A stretch of DNA of 64,000 nt from Clostridium_AM tanneri (GTDB lineage: Bacteria > Bacillota > Clostridia > Clostridiales > Clostridiaceae): positions 310,001 to 374,000 of the forward strand of contig NZ_JARUJP010000001.1 of the NCBI RefSeq assembly GCF_033659955.1, written 5' to 3'. Position 1 is the stretch's first letter, and every line of letters starts with the position of its first letter. Below the pieces are notes generated by a model. That model searched no databases and had not been told where the DNA came from. It was given only the letters and a program-made list of their open reading frames with translations. The position numbers were made by a program, and so were the translations under genes. Shown here piece after piece: positions 27,349-36,553 of this stretch.

Positions 27349-28731
27349 TTATAAATTAACAAAGGCATTTACAATAGTATCGAAGTCCTCATCAAATAAG
27401 GTTCTTAAATCCATGATAACTTCATCATTGGACACCCTTATAATTATAGACACTTTATTTCCTCTAAGCTTTTTCTCTAAATCCTGTGGAGAAAATCTAC
27501 TATTTTTAACCTTTATTACATAGGTTGGAATCTTTTCTGCTGGCATAGATCCTCCTCCAACCATAGAATAGTCCTCTTCAATAGTAAAATCAAAGCCGCT
27601 AACCTTGCTTTGAAGTTTTCTCTTAAGCTTCTGTGCTCTTCTTTTATGTAAATCTTTATCACTTAATATCATATGTAAGGTAGGGATATTTTCTACAGCC
27701 TCTTTCTCCTCTAGGTAATATTTAAGAGTTCCCTCAAGTGCTGCAAGAGTCATCTTATCTATTCTTAGTGCTCTTGTAAGCTGATTTTTCTTCATTTTAT
27801 CTATGTACTCTTTTTTACCTACTATTATACCTGCTTGTGGTCCTCCTAGCATTTTATCTCCGCTAAAGGTTATCGCATCTACACCTTTTCTAATACTTTC
27901 CTGAACTGTTGGCTCATAAGTAAAACCGTATTTTGAAAAATCTACTAGGGTTCCACTACCTATGTCTTCTATAAAAGGAATTCCTTTGCTTCTTCCAAGC
28001 TCTACTAACTCTTCTACGGATACTTCTTCTGTAAAACCAAGAATTTTAAAGTTAGAAGTATGAACCTTTAATAATACTCCTGTGTTTTCACTTATATTAT
28101 TTTCGTAATCATAAAGATGGGTTCTGTTAGTTGTTCCTACTTCTATAAGTTTTGCACCGCTAAAAGACATAACATCCGGTACTCTAAAAGACCCTCCTAT
28201 TTCAACTAATTGTCCACGTGATACTATAGCTTCCTTATCCTTACATAAGGTGTTTAGGGCAAGCATTACTGCTGCTGCATTGTTATTTACAACCATAGCT
28301 GCCTCAGCACCAGTTACCTTTTTAATTAGTTCCTCCACATGGCTGTACCTTGAACCTCTTTGACCCTTTTTTAAATCGTATTCAAGGTTATTATAGCTAT
28401 CTGCAATAGTTATAACATTCTCTAAGGCCTTCTTAGCTAAAAGGGATCTTCCTAAGTTGGTATGTATAACAACTCCTGTTGCATTTATTACTTTTCTAAG
28501 TTTTGATGCACTGTTTTCCTCAAGTATTTCCATAAAAGTTTCTAATATGTTTTCCTTTGTAAAATCTTCTATGGAATCTTTTAAAATAAGCTCTCTGTAG
28601 TTATCTATTGATTGTCTTAATGAATCTATGACCATAGTTCTCATTGTACTTTCAAGTTTGACTTTTACTGCTTCTTCTTTTAAAAGCTCATCTATTTTAG
28701 GAAGCTTTCTTAGTAATTGCTTCTTTTCCAT
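27349..28731 (-). CDS. selA: L-seryl-tRNA(Sec) selenium transferase
   Basis: PLP enzyme converting Ser-tRNA(Sec) to Sec-tRNA(Sec) with selenophosphate from SelD. 460 residues. N-terminal helical domain, then a fold-type I aminotransferase core with VVIHTNLGRSLL (about 88-99), GRGQLVEIGG-like and the PLP-lysine segment FSGDKMLGGPQAG (Lys near 295). GGGGG-type ribosome binding site at 28731. Between selD and selB on the same strand. Confidence 0.98.
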   Translation of the reverse strand: MEKKQLLRKLPKIDELLKEEAVKVKLESTMRTMVIDSLRQSIDNYRELILKDSIEDFTKENILETFMEILEENSASKLRKVINATGVVIHTNLGRSLLAKKALENVITIADSYNNLEYDLKKGQRGSRYSHVEELIKKVTGAEAAMVVNNNAAAVMLALNTLCKDKEAIVSRGQLVEIGGSFRVPDVMSFSGAKLIEVGTTNRTHLYDYENNISENTGVLLKVHTSNFKILGFTEEVSVEELVELGRSKGIPFIEDIGSGTLVDFSKYGFTYEPTVQESIRKGVDAITFSGDKMLGGPQAGIIVGKKEYIDKMKKNQLTRALRIDKMTLAALEGTLKYYLEEKEAVENIPTLHMILSDKDLHKRRAQKLKRKLQSKVSGFDFTIEEDYSMVGGGSMPAEKIPTYVIKVKNSRFSPQDLEKKLRGNKVSIIIRVSNDEVIMDLRTLFDEDFDTIVNAFVNL

Positions 28732-28750
28732 ATTATTACCCCCTGTTTAA

Positions 28751-28778
28751 AATTGGGAATGAGGAATTGGGAATGAGG
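28751..28778. repeat. Tandem 14-bp repeat in the selD-selA gap
   Basis: AATTGGGAATGAGG occurs twice with no spacer (28751-28764, 28765-28778). GAGGAT and ATCCTC then form a small hairpin (ends about 28792). The core matches other GGGAAT elements in the window. The rest of the 199-bp gap shows no gene. Confidence 0.6.
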
Positions 28779-28930
28779 ATATAAATAAATCCTCGCCGCA
28801 GAAAAATACTTTCTGTTTCATCCCAACCTATGCCTAGTGTTCCTGATTCTTATTAACTAACTCCCCGACATACTATAATTGTTACCTGTGCTATTTATTA
28901 TTTAGTGTGTAATTTAATCTTATCCATTAC

Positions 28931-29965
28931 TTACTCTACTACAATACACTTTTCTCCCTGCTGCTCAACTATTTCTCCTACTACAGCTGAAGGCATATCA
29001 AGTTTAGCAAGTTCAGACATAATCTTTTCTCCTTCTTCCTTTGAGCAGGTAATTAAAAGTCCTCCTGAAGTTTGTGGATCAAATAGAATATCCTGCATCC
29101 ATTCTGGAGTATCTACAAATTCATATTTTCCAGAAAGATATTCTTTATTTCTATAAGCTCCTCCAGGAACAAGACCCATTTTAGCATATTCCTTTGCTTC
29201 TTCTATATAAGGAATTCTATCTGCAAATAATCTTAATGTAACTTTTGAAGCTGAGGCCATTTCATATCCGTGACCCATAAGTCCAAATCCTGTTATATCT
29301 GTACATGCAGTAACATCATATTTAACAACGATTTCACCAGCATATTTGTTTAGCGTAGACATAACCTTAATTACTTCATTATAAGCCTCTTTAGACGCTG
29401 CTCCTCCTTTTATTGCAGTGTTTACAATTCCACTGCCTAAAGGCTTAGTTACTATAGCTATGTCTCCTACTCTAGAACCATAGTTTTTAAGCACTTTGTC
29501 TGGATGAATAGTGCCCATAACTGATAGACCATATTTAGGCTCATCGTCATCTACAGTGTGCCCTCCAATAACTACTGCACCTGCTTCTATTACTTTATCT
29601 GCTCCACCTCTTAATATTTCTCCTAAAACATCAATAGATAAGCAAGATGGAAAACATACTATATTTAAAGCTACTGTTGGTTTACCACCCATAGCATAAA
29701 CATCACTTAGAGAATTTGCTGCAGCAATTTGACCAAAGTGATATGGATCATCTACTACTGGCGTGAAAAAGTCTAAAGTTTGTATAACAGCAAGTTCATC
29801 ATTTAATTTATACACTGCTGCATCATCAGAAGTTTCTATTCCAACTATTAAATTTTTATCTTCCATCTTAGGTAATTTACTTAATATCTTTGAAAGGGTT
29901 CCCGGCCCTATTTTAGCGGCTCATCCAGCTGTTCTTGATAACTCAGTAAGTTTTTTCTCTGTCAT
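28931..29965 (-). CDS. selD: Selenide, water dikinase SelD, itself a selenoprotein (UGA at codon 15)
   Basis: Makes selenophosphate from selenide and ATP. A conventional reading would start at Met 29866, but the true start is ATG 29965 behind GGAGGTG. The frame reads ...RTAG-UGA-AAKIGPG..., with the in-frame TGA at 29923-29921 in the catalytic Cys/Sec position of SelD (17 in E. coli, here 15). A hairpin AGGG-CCGGGAA-CCCU begins 14 bases after the UGA, suitable as a bacterial SECIS. 344 residues including Sec. Downstream motifs SDDAAVYKL, GGHTVDDDEPKYG and FDPQTSGGLL fit the family. Its own promoter lies upstream. Confidence 0.96.
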
Positions 29966-29998
29966 AACGACACCTCCAGTCGAAATTTTTCAATTTTT

Positions 29999-30027
29999 AT
30001 TATATAATACTTTACTAAATTTTTAAA
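29999..30027 (-). promoter_or_regulatory. Probable selD promoter
   Basis: Minus strand TTTAAA (30027-30022), 17 bases, TATAAT (30004-29999), about 30 bases before the GGAGGTG of selD. Confidence 0.6.
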
Positions 30028-30035
30028 CAATGAAA

Positions 30036-30626
30036 CTATCTAACATCTATTTTGTCTTTCATGTTTTCTACAGTTTTATCTCCAATTCTATCTATATTTT
30101 TTAAATCTTCGATAGAGGAAAATCTGCCATTCTTCTCTCTATAGTCTAATATCTTTTGTGCAGTAACGTCACCTATGCCTGGTATGGTTTTCAACTCCTC
30201 CTTAGTTGCAGTATTAATGTCTACTTTGCTATTTTGCCCTGTTCCTTTATTAATAGTACTTTGGGAAGCTGTCTGAGAGTCTTTTATTTGATTTTTTCTA
30301 TCTACATATACATAATCCTCATCTTTTAGCTTTTTAGCTAAGTTTAATTTATCTTTATCTGACTCTGAGTTAAAACCTCCAGCGATTTTAACCAAATCTT
30401 CTACCCTACTATCATTTTTAAGCTTATATACTCCTGGATTTTTAACTTCTCCATTTATATACACTGTTATATTACTCGCCTTACTTTCCACCACTGTGGT
30501 TTCATTAAATACTTCCTTAGTATCTACCTCTTTATAAGGTCTTGATAAAAAATATCCTAGTACTAAAAAAAGTGAAAATATAGTGAAAATAACAATAGAA
30601 CCTATAACTTTTTTCTTATCTCTCAT
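30036..30626 (-). CDS. comEA: Competence protein ComEA (DNA receptor)
   Basis: Membrane-anchored dsDNA-binding protein for transformation. 196 residues: one N-terminal helix (about 7-27), an SLBB domain (about 50-105, ITVYINGEVKNPGVYKL), a polar linker and a C-terminal helix-hairpin-helix pair (VDINTATKEELKTIPGIGD...). Start at ATG 30626 after GGAGG; the in-frame ATG at 30647 has none. It stands apart from comEC in this window. Confidence 0.95.
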   Translation of the reverse strand: MRDKKKVIGSIVIFTIFSLFLVLGYFLSRPYKEVDTKEVFNETTVVESKASNITVYINGEVKNPGVYKLKNDSRVEDLVKIAGGFNSESDKDKLNLAKKLKDEDYVYVDRKNQIKDSQTASQSTINKGTGQNSKVDINTATKEELKTIPGIGDVTAQKILDYREKNGRFSSIEDLKNIDRIGDKTVENMKDKIDVR

Positions 30627-30754
30627 TATTATCCTCCAATAAATCATGGTTTTCTTGCTTATAACTTAAATTATTGACAGCTTTATTAAAATTCTGTCGC
30701 AAAAACGAAAGTTTTTTGATATAATTAGGATTAGTATCGCTTTAGGAGGCTAAA

Positions 30755-31972
30755 ATGAGAAAATTAACAATGTTTATAATATCGTTTACAATTATGCTTT
30801 CAAGTATTACATATACAGTTTATGGAAAGGAAGATCCACCTTCTGTTTCTGCAGACAGTGTAGTTTTAATGGATGCTTTAACTGGTGAGCTCTTATATGC
30901 TAAAAATCCTGATACTGCTTACCCACCAGCTTCTACAACAAAACTTATGACTGCTCTTTTAACTTTGGAAAGATTAGATTTAGATGATACTGTGAAGGTT
31001 GGAAAGAAACCACCATTAGCTGATGGAAGTAAAATATATCTTTTCGAGGATGAAGAAATAAAGGTAAGAGATCTTCTTTATGGACTGCTCCTTGCCTCTG
31101 GCAACGACTGTGCTGAGGCACTAGCTGAAAAAATAAGTGGTTCCGTAGATAATTTCGCAGTAGAAATGAATAAAAGGGCTCTAGAACTTGGTGCTAAAAA
31201 TACTAATTTTATTAATCCTAGTGGCTTATTTCATGATAAACATAAAACTTCCGCAAAAGATTTAGCACTTATAATGAGAGAGTTGTCAAAAAATCCTGAA
31301 TACACTAAGATTGCAACTACCAGTTCTTACAAGGTAGCTCCTACAAACAAATCTTCCGCTGAAAGACCTCTATGGAATGAAAATAAATTAGTACAAAAGT
31401 CTTCTATGTATTATTACGAAGGCTGCCAAGGAGGAAAAACTGGCTACACCGTTCAATCTCAGCACTCCTATGTTTCAGTAGCATCAAGAGGCGACCAAAA
31501 ACTTATAGTAGCTTTAGTTCATGACAACAATAAGACATTTTTCCCTGATGCAGTATCTTTATTTAATTATGGATTTAATAACTTTAAACTTACTCCTTTA
31601 TTTAAAAAAGGAGATTTTATTACCAATTATACTAGTGAAGGTTTAACAATTCCACTACTAGCTGCCTCAGACTTTTATTATATTCAAGAAAAAGGCAGTA
31701 CTGGTATTCCTAAGTGCACTTTAAATGATAAAAGCCTAGGGAACAAATATTTTAAAAAAGGTGAGACCATAGCAGATGCATCAATTACTTACAATAATAA
31801 AAATATTGGTACATTAAAGCTAATGAGTGGCAATGATCATGAATTAAAACAAGTCTTTCAGGATAATGTTTTAAATAAAAACTACTTAAAAACCAAATAT
31901 GTAGTTCCAGCATCCATAGTTGCTGTACTTGCTCTCCTATTTTTCGTAAGAAAGTTGAACTCTAAAAGATAA
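30755..31972 (+). CDS. D-alanyl-D-alanine carboxypeptidase (PBP5/DacF family)
   Basis: Trims pentapeptide side chains of peptidoglycan. 405 residues. Signal peptide (about 1-24), peptidase S11 domain with Ser60-Thr-Thr-Lys63 (SxxK), Ser115-Gly-Asn117 (SxN) and GGKTGYT (KTG), a PBP5 C-terminal beta domain, and a terminal hydrophobic helix followed by basic residues as a membrane anchor. A TATAAT at 30720-30725 and AGGAGG precede it, but the -35 is poor, so a sporulation sigma factor cannot be excluded. Confidence 0.95.
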   Translation: MRKLTMFIISFTIMLSSITYTVYGKEDPPSVSADSVVLMDALTGELLYAKNPDTAYPPASTTKLMTALLTLERLDLDDTVKVGKKPPLADGSKIYLFEDEEIKVRDLLYGLLLASGNDCAEALAEKISGSVDNFAVEMNKRALELGAKNTNFINPSGLFHDKHKTSAKDLALIMRELSKNPEYTKIATTSSYKVAPTNKSSAERPLWNENKLVQKSSMYYYEGCQGGKTGYTVQSQHSYVSVASRGDQKLIVALVHDNNKTFFPDAVSLFNYGFNNFKLTPLFKKGDFITNYTSEGLTIPLLAASDFYYIQEKGSTGIPKCTLNDKSLGNKYFKKGETIADASITYNNKNIGTLKLMSGNDHELKQVFQDNVLNKNYLKTKYVVPASIVAVLALLFFVRKLNSKR

Positions 31973-31988
31973 CATCTAGCTGAATATA

Positions 31989-32042
31989 AAATAAAGAGAT
32001 GATGACCTTATTGTCAATAAGTCATCATCTCTTTATTTTTTC
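31989..32042. terminator. Bidirectional terminator between dacA-type gene and rluD
   Basis: AAATAAAGAGATGATGAC and GTCATCATCTCTTTATTT form an 18-bp perfect stem, with A and T runs on the two sides. The last codons and stop of rluD lie inside the right arm, so the coding end doubles as terminator. Confidence 0.93.
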
Positions 32043-32924
32043 TATTAGTTTTTCCATATCTTCAGGAATAGATGTTTCTAATTCTATATTTTCTCCTGTT
32101 CTAGGATGAGGAAACTTAAGTCTATAAGCATGCAAAGCTTGCCTTTCAATATATTCCTTATCATCATCTATGCCGTATAAGGAATCTCCATACAGCGGGT
32201 GACCTAAATGGGTTAAATGTACCCTTATCTGATGAGTTCTACCAGTTTCCAATGTTAACTTCACTAAATCTCCACCATTAAAACTCTCTACAACCTTGAA
32301 GTGAGTTATGCTCTCCTGTCCTCTCTCATCAACTATTCTCTTTATGCTATCTCCACCAGTTCTGTAGATAGGGAGATTGATAGTGCCTTCCTTTTCCGTT
32401 AAATTACCATGTACCACCGCTAGATAACTTTTCTCAAAGCTTTCTTTACTCATTTCTCTTGCTAAGGCCATATGTGAAAATTGGTTCTTAGCAATTATAA
32501 TTAGTCCTGAGGTATCCATATCTAATCTACTTACCAGTCTTACTATGCAATTTTCACCTTTTTCTTTAAAGTAATATAATAACCCATTAGCTAAGGTTCC
32601 TGTAGGATAACTTTTTGTTGGATGAACTACAATTCCTGGCTGTTTATTTACTACTATTAAATCCTTATCTTCATAAACTACTTTTATATCAATCTTTTCC
32701 GGTTCAATATTTTGACTTTCCTCCTTGACTAAATCAAAGGCAACTTCATCATTTTCTTTAACTACATAATTGAGTTTAACCACATTGCCGTTTACAGTAA
32801 TTCTCTTTCCCATAGCAGCACCTTTTATAAGTCTACTAGAAAGACTTTTTTCAAGCTTTAAATATTCTCTGAGCTTTTTTCCATCTTGGTGCTTTTCAAC
32901 TTTAAATACAAGTTTGTTTTCCAT
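32025..32924 (-). CDS. RluA/RluD-family 23S rRNA pseudouridine synthase
   Basis: Isomerises uridines in structural RNA. 299 residues: N-terminal S4 RNA-binding domain (about 12-70) and the catalytic domain with RLDMDTSGL, whose Asp is the nucleophile, and the ETGRTHQIRVH motif. The exact target cannot be chosen between RluA, RluC and RluD types. Its stop lies inside a shared terminator. Confidence 0.95.
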   Translation of the reverse strand: MENKLVFKVEKHQDGKKLREYLKLEKSLSSRLIKGAAMGKRITVNGNVVKLNYVVKENDEVAFDLVKEESQNIEPEKIDIKVVYEDKDLIVVNKQPGIVVHPTKSYPTGTLANGLLYYFKEKGENCIVRLVSRLDMDTSGLIIIAKNQFSHMALAREMSKESFEKSYLAVVHGNLTEKEGTINLPIYRTGGDSIKRIVDERGQESITHFKVVESFNGGDLVKLTLETGRTHQIRVHLTHLGHPLYGDSLYGIDDDKEYIERQALHAYRLKFPHPRTGENIELETSIPEDMEKLIEKIKR

Positions 32925-32987
32925 AGTCTAACTCCCTCTATAAATAATCTTATAACAGTGATATACCCTGTTATATTTATCCTATAT

Positions 32988-33023
32988 AAAAGAGTGAACC
33001 TTTTATCAGTTCACTCTTTTATA
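32988..33023 (-). terminator. Terminator after ridA
   Basis: TAAAAGAGTGAAC and GTTCACTCTTTTA form a 13-bp stem around CTTTTATCA; U-rich on both sides. It lies between ridA and rluD. Confidence 0.9.
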
Positions 33024-33032
33024 TATGTTCTA

Positions 33033-33413
33033 TTACTCAGCTAATGCTATTACTTCTATTTCAACTAAAGCATCTTTTGGAAGAATTACCTGTACACATG
33101 ATCTTGCTGGCATATCTTTGTCAAAGTATTTTGCATAAACTTCGTTAACTGCAGCAAAGTCACCCATATCTTTTACAAATACAGTTGTTTTTACAACTTT
33201 ATCTAAAGATGTACCTGCCTCTTCAAGTATTGCCTTTATGTTTTCTAATGATCTTTCAGCAGCTTTCTTAACATCTCCTGAAACTAATTCTCCTGTAGCT
33301 GGATCTAGTGGAATTTGACCTGATGTAAATACAAAGTTTCCAACCTTAACAGCTTGTGAATAAGGTCCAAGTGCTGCTGGTGCTTTTGCTGTGCTTATTA
33401 TTTGCTTTTCCAT
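33033..33413 (-). CDS. ridA: RidA family 2-iminobutanoate/2-iminopropanoate deaminase
   Basis: Hydrolyses reactive enamine/imine intermediates made by PLP enzymes. 126 residues, full length for the YjgF/RidA fold. Conserved GPYSQAV near residue 16, FTSGQIPLDP, and the C-terminal PARSCVQV with the carboxylate-binding Arg. A single-gene unit with an extended -10 promoter buried in a palindrome upstream and a terminator downstream. Confidence 0.97.
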   Translation of the reverse strand: MEKQIISTAKAPAALGPYSQAVKVGNFVFTSGQIPLDPATGELVSGDVKKAAERSLENIKAILEEAGTSLDKVVKTTVFVKDMGDFAAVNEVYAKYFDKDMPARSCVQVILPKDALVEIEVIALAE

Positions 33414-33485
33414 AGTTTAAAACCCTCCTACATATTCAAGCAGTAAACGATTTACCACTTTTTAATAAAATTTTTCAGCAATACC

Positions 33486-33510
33486 ATTATACCAAAATTT
33501 TTGGTATAAT
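33486..33510 (-). promoter_or_regulatory. Palindrome over the ridA promoter
   Basis: ATTATACCAAAA (33486-33497), one T, TTTTGGTATAAT (33499-33510): perfect 12-bp arms. On the minus strand it contains TGG-TATAAT (33491-33486), an extended -10, with TTAACA 18 bases upstream. Its position fits an operator for the ridA promoter, or the end of the yqeK transcript. Confidence 0.6.
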
Positions 33511-33565
33511 GTTAAATTAATTCTATATTTTTAATATTAAATTATCTTTTTCTAGTTTTCAATTA

Positions 33566-34138
33566 CTATCGGCGATTTTTTGAAAGCAAGTGATTTCGTC
33601 CTTCTATTGTATTTATATGCAAAAGCTGCCCTCTTTCAACAACAAATTTTATAGTATTATCAAAAGCCTTCAATAAAGCCTTATCTAAGTCTTCAAAAGC
33701 AGCCTTTCTTAAGTCCTCTACACCTTGAAAATTTCTAGATGGTTCTATATAGTCTGCTATATATATTATCTTCTCAAGAAGGCTCATATTTTTTCTTCCT
33801 GTAGTATGATAAGTTACAGAATTTAATACGTCTTCATCCTTAATTCCCATATCTTCCTTCGCCATTATAGCCGCCACTGTTCCATGAAGCAGTTGTGGAC
33901 TAATTTTACTTATGTCATCAATTTCTATTTTATGTTTTTTAACTATTGAAATAATCTGATCATCACTCATATTTTTTGCACAATCATGTATAAGTGCTGC
34001 AAATCTTGCCTTTTCAGTATCTTCCTTATAGTGCTCTGCAAGTTTAATAGCAGTATCTCTTACTCCTAGCACATGCTCATATCTTTTAGTTCTAAGATTT
34101 TGTTTTAAATAATTTTTTATTTGTTCCTCGCTCCACAT
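33566..34138 (-). CDS. yqeK: YqeK-type HD phosphohydrolase (diadenosine tetraphosphatase)
   Basis: HD-domain enzyme; the family hydrolyses Ap4A symmetrically. 190 residues. HD motif in ALIHDCAKNM (about 48-57), with an earlier His in RYEHVLGV and a later HTTGR segment completing the metal site. Directly after nadD (27-bp gap), the usual Firmicute pair. The rsfS gene that often follows is absent here; the gap holds the ridA control region. Confidence 0.94.
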   Translation of the reverse strand: MWSEEQIKNYLKQNLRTKRYEHVLGVRDTAIKLAEHYKEDTEKARFAALIHDCAKNMSDDQIISIVKKHKIEIDDISKISPQLLHGTVAAIMAKEDMGIKDEDVLNSVTYHTTGRKNMSLLEKIIYIADYIEPSRNFQGVEDLRKAAFEDLDKALLKAFDNTIKFVVERGQLLHINTIEGRNHLLSKNRR

Positions 34139-34165
34139 CCCTAATCACTCCAAAACAATAAATAG

Positions 34166-34774
34166 TTAACTCTTTTTATAAAGATTGAGTTCCTTAATAA
34201 TATTATAAACATTTTCAGGTAAAAGATAACTTACATTTTTTCCTTCTACTATTTTATTTCTTATATCTGTAGAAGATATATCTAGCAAAGGAATATCTAA
34301 AAAGTAGATTTTGTTAAGGTACTTCTTTTCCAGTTTATCTTTTTGTTCCTGTATATTCTTTATAGTATAGCCAGGCCTATTGAAAACAATTAGTTTACAA
34401 AGCTGAAAAATTTCTTCAGTATTTTTCCACTTTTCAATATCCATAAGACAATCAACACCAGTTAAAAAGTACCATTCTGTATTCTTTTCAATGGTATTAA
34501 AATATTTTAATGTTTGATAAGTATAGCTTAAACTAGATTTATTCATCTCATAATCACTTACCTGGAAACATTTTTCTCCCCTAGTAGCTATCTTCACCAT
34601 TTCATACCTAAAATAAGAATTAGTTATATCTTTTCCAAGCTTATGAGGCGGTGTTCCTGATGGCATGAATATAATTTTTTCTAATTCTAGCTTATAAAGC
34701 GCCTCATAGGCAATATGTAAATGGCCATTATGAATAGGATCAAAGGTGCCACCAAAAATAGCTTTTTTAATCAT
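34166..34774 (-). CDS. nadD: Nicotinate-nucleotide adenylyltransferase
   Basis: Transfers AMP to nicotinate mononucleotide in NAD synthesis. 202 residues, nucleotidylyltransferase fold with GGTFDPIHNGHLHIA (about 8-22) and the late ISSTDIRNKI motif. Follows yhbY after 114 bp that contain an inverted repeat; precedes yqeK. Confidence 0.97.
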   Translation of the reverse strand: MIKKAIFGGTFDPIHNGHLHIAYEALYKLELEKIIFMPSGTPPHKLGKDITNSYFRYEMVKIATRGEKCFQVSDYEMNKSSLSYTYQTLKYFNTIEKNTEWYFLTGVDCLMDIEKWKNTEEIFQLCKLIVFNRPGYTIKNIQEQKDKLEKKYLNKIYFLDIPLLDISSTDIRNKIVEGKNVSYLLPENVYNIIKELNLYKKS

Positions 34775-34799
34775 ACCTATCCCACCTTTTTAGTTAATA

Positions 34800-34880
34800 A
34801 GTTAAGAGTTAACAATTAAGATTTTGTTTTTACTGTTCTAAAAGCATGTGGAAAATCTTCTTAATTATTAACTAATAACT
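34800..34880. repeat. Imperfect inverted repeat between yhbY and nadD
   Basis: The left arm (34800-34825, starting AGTTAAGAGTTAACAATTAAG) and right arm (34852-34880) are complementary with few gaps, enclosing about 26 bases. It would fold into one long AT-rich hairpin of MITE size. It may also end the yhbY transcript. Confidence 0.5.
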
Positions 34881-34887
34881 ATTAATT

Positions 34888-35181
34888 TTACTTTGGTAGT
34901 TCTATTTTAGGATTTTTTTTAGATTGTCTATAAAGTACAATTTTACTACCTATAGACTGAACTCCTTCGCAGCCTAACTCTTGGCAAAGCTCATCTGAAG
35001 CTTCCCTTGCACCATAATCGCTATTATTTAGTACTGATATTTTTATTAATTCTCTTGCTTCTAAGGCACTATCTACTTGCTTAATAAAGTTTTCTTCTAT
35101 GCCTTCCTTACCTATCTGAAATATAGGGCTCATTGTGTTTGCAAGAGACCTTAAATAACTTCTCTGTTTACTCGTAATCAT
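34888..35181 (-). CDS. yhbY: YhbY/CRS1 RNA-binding protein
   Basis: Ribosome-associated RNA-binding protein linked to 50S assembly. 97 residues, single CRM domain with the GKEGI loop replacing the usual GxxG surface segment and a C-terminal VQSIGSKIVLYRQSK strand. 17 bp after obg, same strand. Confidence 0.94.
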   Translation of the reverse strand: MITSKQRSYLRSLANTMSPIFQIGKEGIEENFIKQVDSALEARELIKISVLNNSDYGAREASDELCQELGCEGVQSIGSKIVLYRQSKKNPKIELPK

Positions 35182-35198
35182 ATAAATTACCCTCCAAA

Positions 35199-36473
35199 TT
35201 ATAATAAATATTCAAATTCAAAATCATTAAGTCTTACTACATCTCCATCTTCAATTCCCATATCTCTAAGTTCTTGAAGAACCCCTTTATTTTTAAGTAC
35301 CTTATGGAAATATCTTAAAGCGTCTGGATCATTTACATTTACGCTGGCTAACAATCTATCAACAAAGCTTCCTTCTACAATGTATATACCATCTTCTTTT
35401 CTTATAGCATAAGTGAAGCTCTTTTCTTCTGGTACGTATCTTTCTTCTTCACTTATTTCTATGTCTGTAACTGGTATTTCACTTAACATTCTAGCAGCTT
35501 CCTTCATTAGGTCTTCTACACCATGTCTTGTAGCTGCAGATATCTTAATTACTTTATTATAGCCAAGCTCTCCAACCTTTTTCTTAAATTCCTCAAAAAC
35601 AGATTCATCATAAAGCATATCACTCTTGTTTGCAGCAATTATTTGAGGTCTATCCGAAAGCTTTACACTATACTTCTTAAGCTCTTCATTTATTTTCATG
35701 AAATCTTCGAAAGGATCTCTTCCTTCTAGTCCTGATATATCAACTACATGAATTAAAACCCTAGTTCTTTCTATATGTCTTAAAAACTTTAATCCAAGAC
35801 CTACTCCTTCTGCTGCACCTTCTATTATACCTGGTATGTCAGCTATTACAAAGCTTTGTATTCCTGGTAAAGCTACCACTCCAAGGTTAGGATTTAAAGT
35901 TGTAAAATGATAGTTAGCTATTTTAGGCTTTGCTTTGGATACTACTGAAAGCAAGGTTGATTTACCTACATTAGGGAAACCTAATAATCCTACATCTGCC
36001 AATACTTTAAGTTCTAAATATATCCATCTTTCCTCACCAGGCATTCCAGGCTCAGCAAAGTCAGGTGCCTGTCTTGTTGGTGTAGTAAATCTTGTGTTTC
36101 CTTTTCCGCCTTTTCCACCCTTTGCGATTACATATGTATCTCCTGGATGAGCTAAATCTGTCATAATTTTATTTGTTTCTACATCTCTAACTACAGTTCC
36201 CATTGGAACCTTTATATATAGCGTTTCTCCATCCTTACCAAAGCATTTTGATCCAGCTCCGTTACCGCCTGCTTCTGCCTTGTATTTTCTTTTATATGAA
36301 AAGTCTAAAAGTGTAGTCATATTAGGATCTGCTACTAAGACTACATCTCCACCTCTTCCTCCATCTCCTCCATCAGGACCACCTAGTGGTATGTACTTTT
36401 CTCTTCTAAAAGAAATAGATCCGTTTCCACCATCTCCAGATTTAACAAATATTTTGGCTGTATCTACAAACAT
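35199..36473 (-). CDS. obg: GTPase Obg/CgtA
   Basis: Ribosome-assembly and stress GTPase, also needed for sporulation initiation in Bacillus. 424 residues: glycine-rich Obg fold (1-158), G domain with GFPNVGKST (about 165-173), DIPGIIEGA and NKSD, then the OCT domain (about 345-424) typical of Gram-positive Obg. Start ATG 36473 after GGAGGG. Heads obg-yhbY-nadD-yqeK. Confidence 0.99.
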   Translation of the reverse strand: MFVDTAKIFVKSGDGGNGSISFRREKYIPLGGPDGGDGGRGGDVVLVADPNMTTLLDFSYKRKYKAEAGGNGAGSKCFGKDGETLYIKVPMGTVVRDVETNKIMTDLAHPGDTYVIAKGGKGGKGNTRFTTPTRQAPDFAEPGMPGEERWIYLELKVLADVGLLGFPNVGKSTLLSVVSKAKPKIANYHFTTLNPNLGVVALPGIQSFVIADIPGIIEGAAEGVGLGLKFLRHIERTRVLIHVVDISGLEGRDPFEDFMKINEELKKYSVKLSDRPQIIAANKSDMLYDESVFEEFKKKVGELGYNKVIKISAATRHGVEDLMKEAARMLSEIPVTDIEISEEERYVPEEKSFTYAIRKEDGIYIVEGSFVDRLLASVNVNDPDALRYFHKVLKNKGVLQELRDMGIEDGDVVRLNDFEFEYLL

Positions 36474-36522
36474 AATATTTCCCTCCTTTTTTAAATATTT
36501 TACCCATATTTTTAGGTTTTAA

Positions 36523-36553
36523 AAAAGCACCCTTCATCAGGGTGCTTTTATTA
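36523..36553 (-). terminator. Terminator after rpmA
   Basis: AAAAGCACCCT (36523-36533) and AGGGTGCTTTT (36539-36549) around TCATC. Minus-strand flank is T-rich. It ends the rplU-prp-rpmA unit. Confidence 0.92.
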
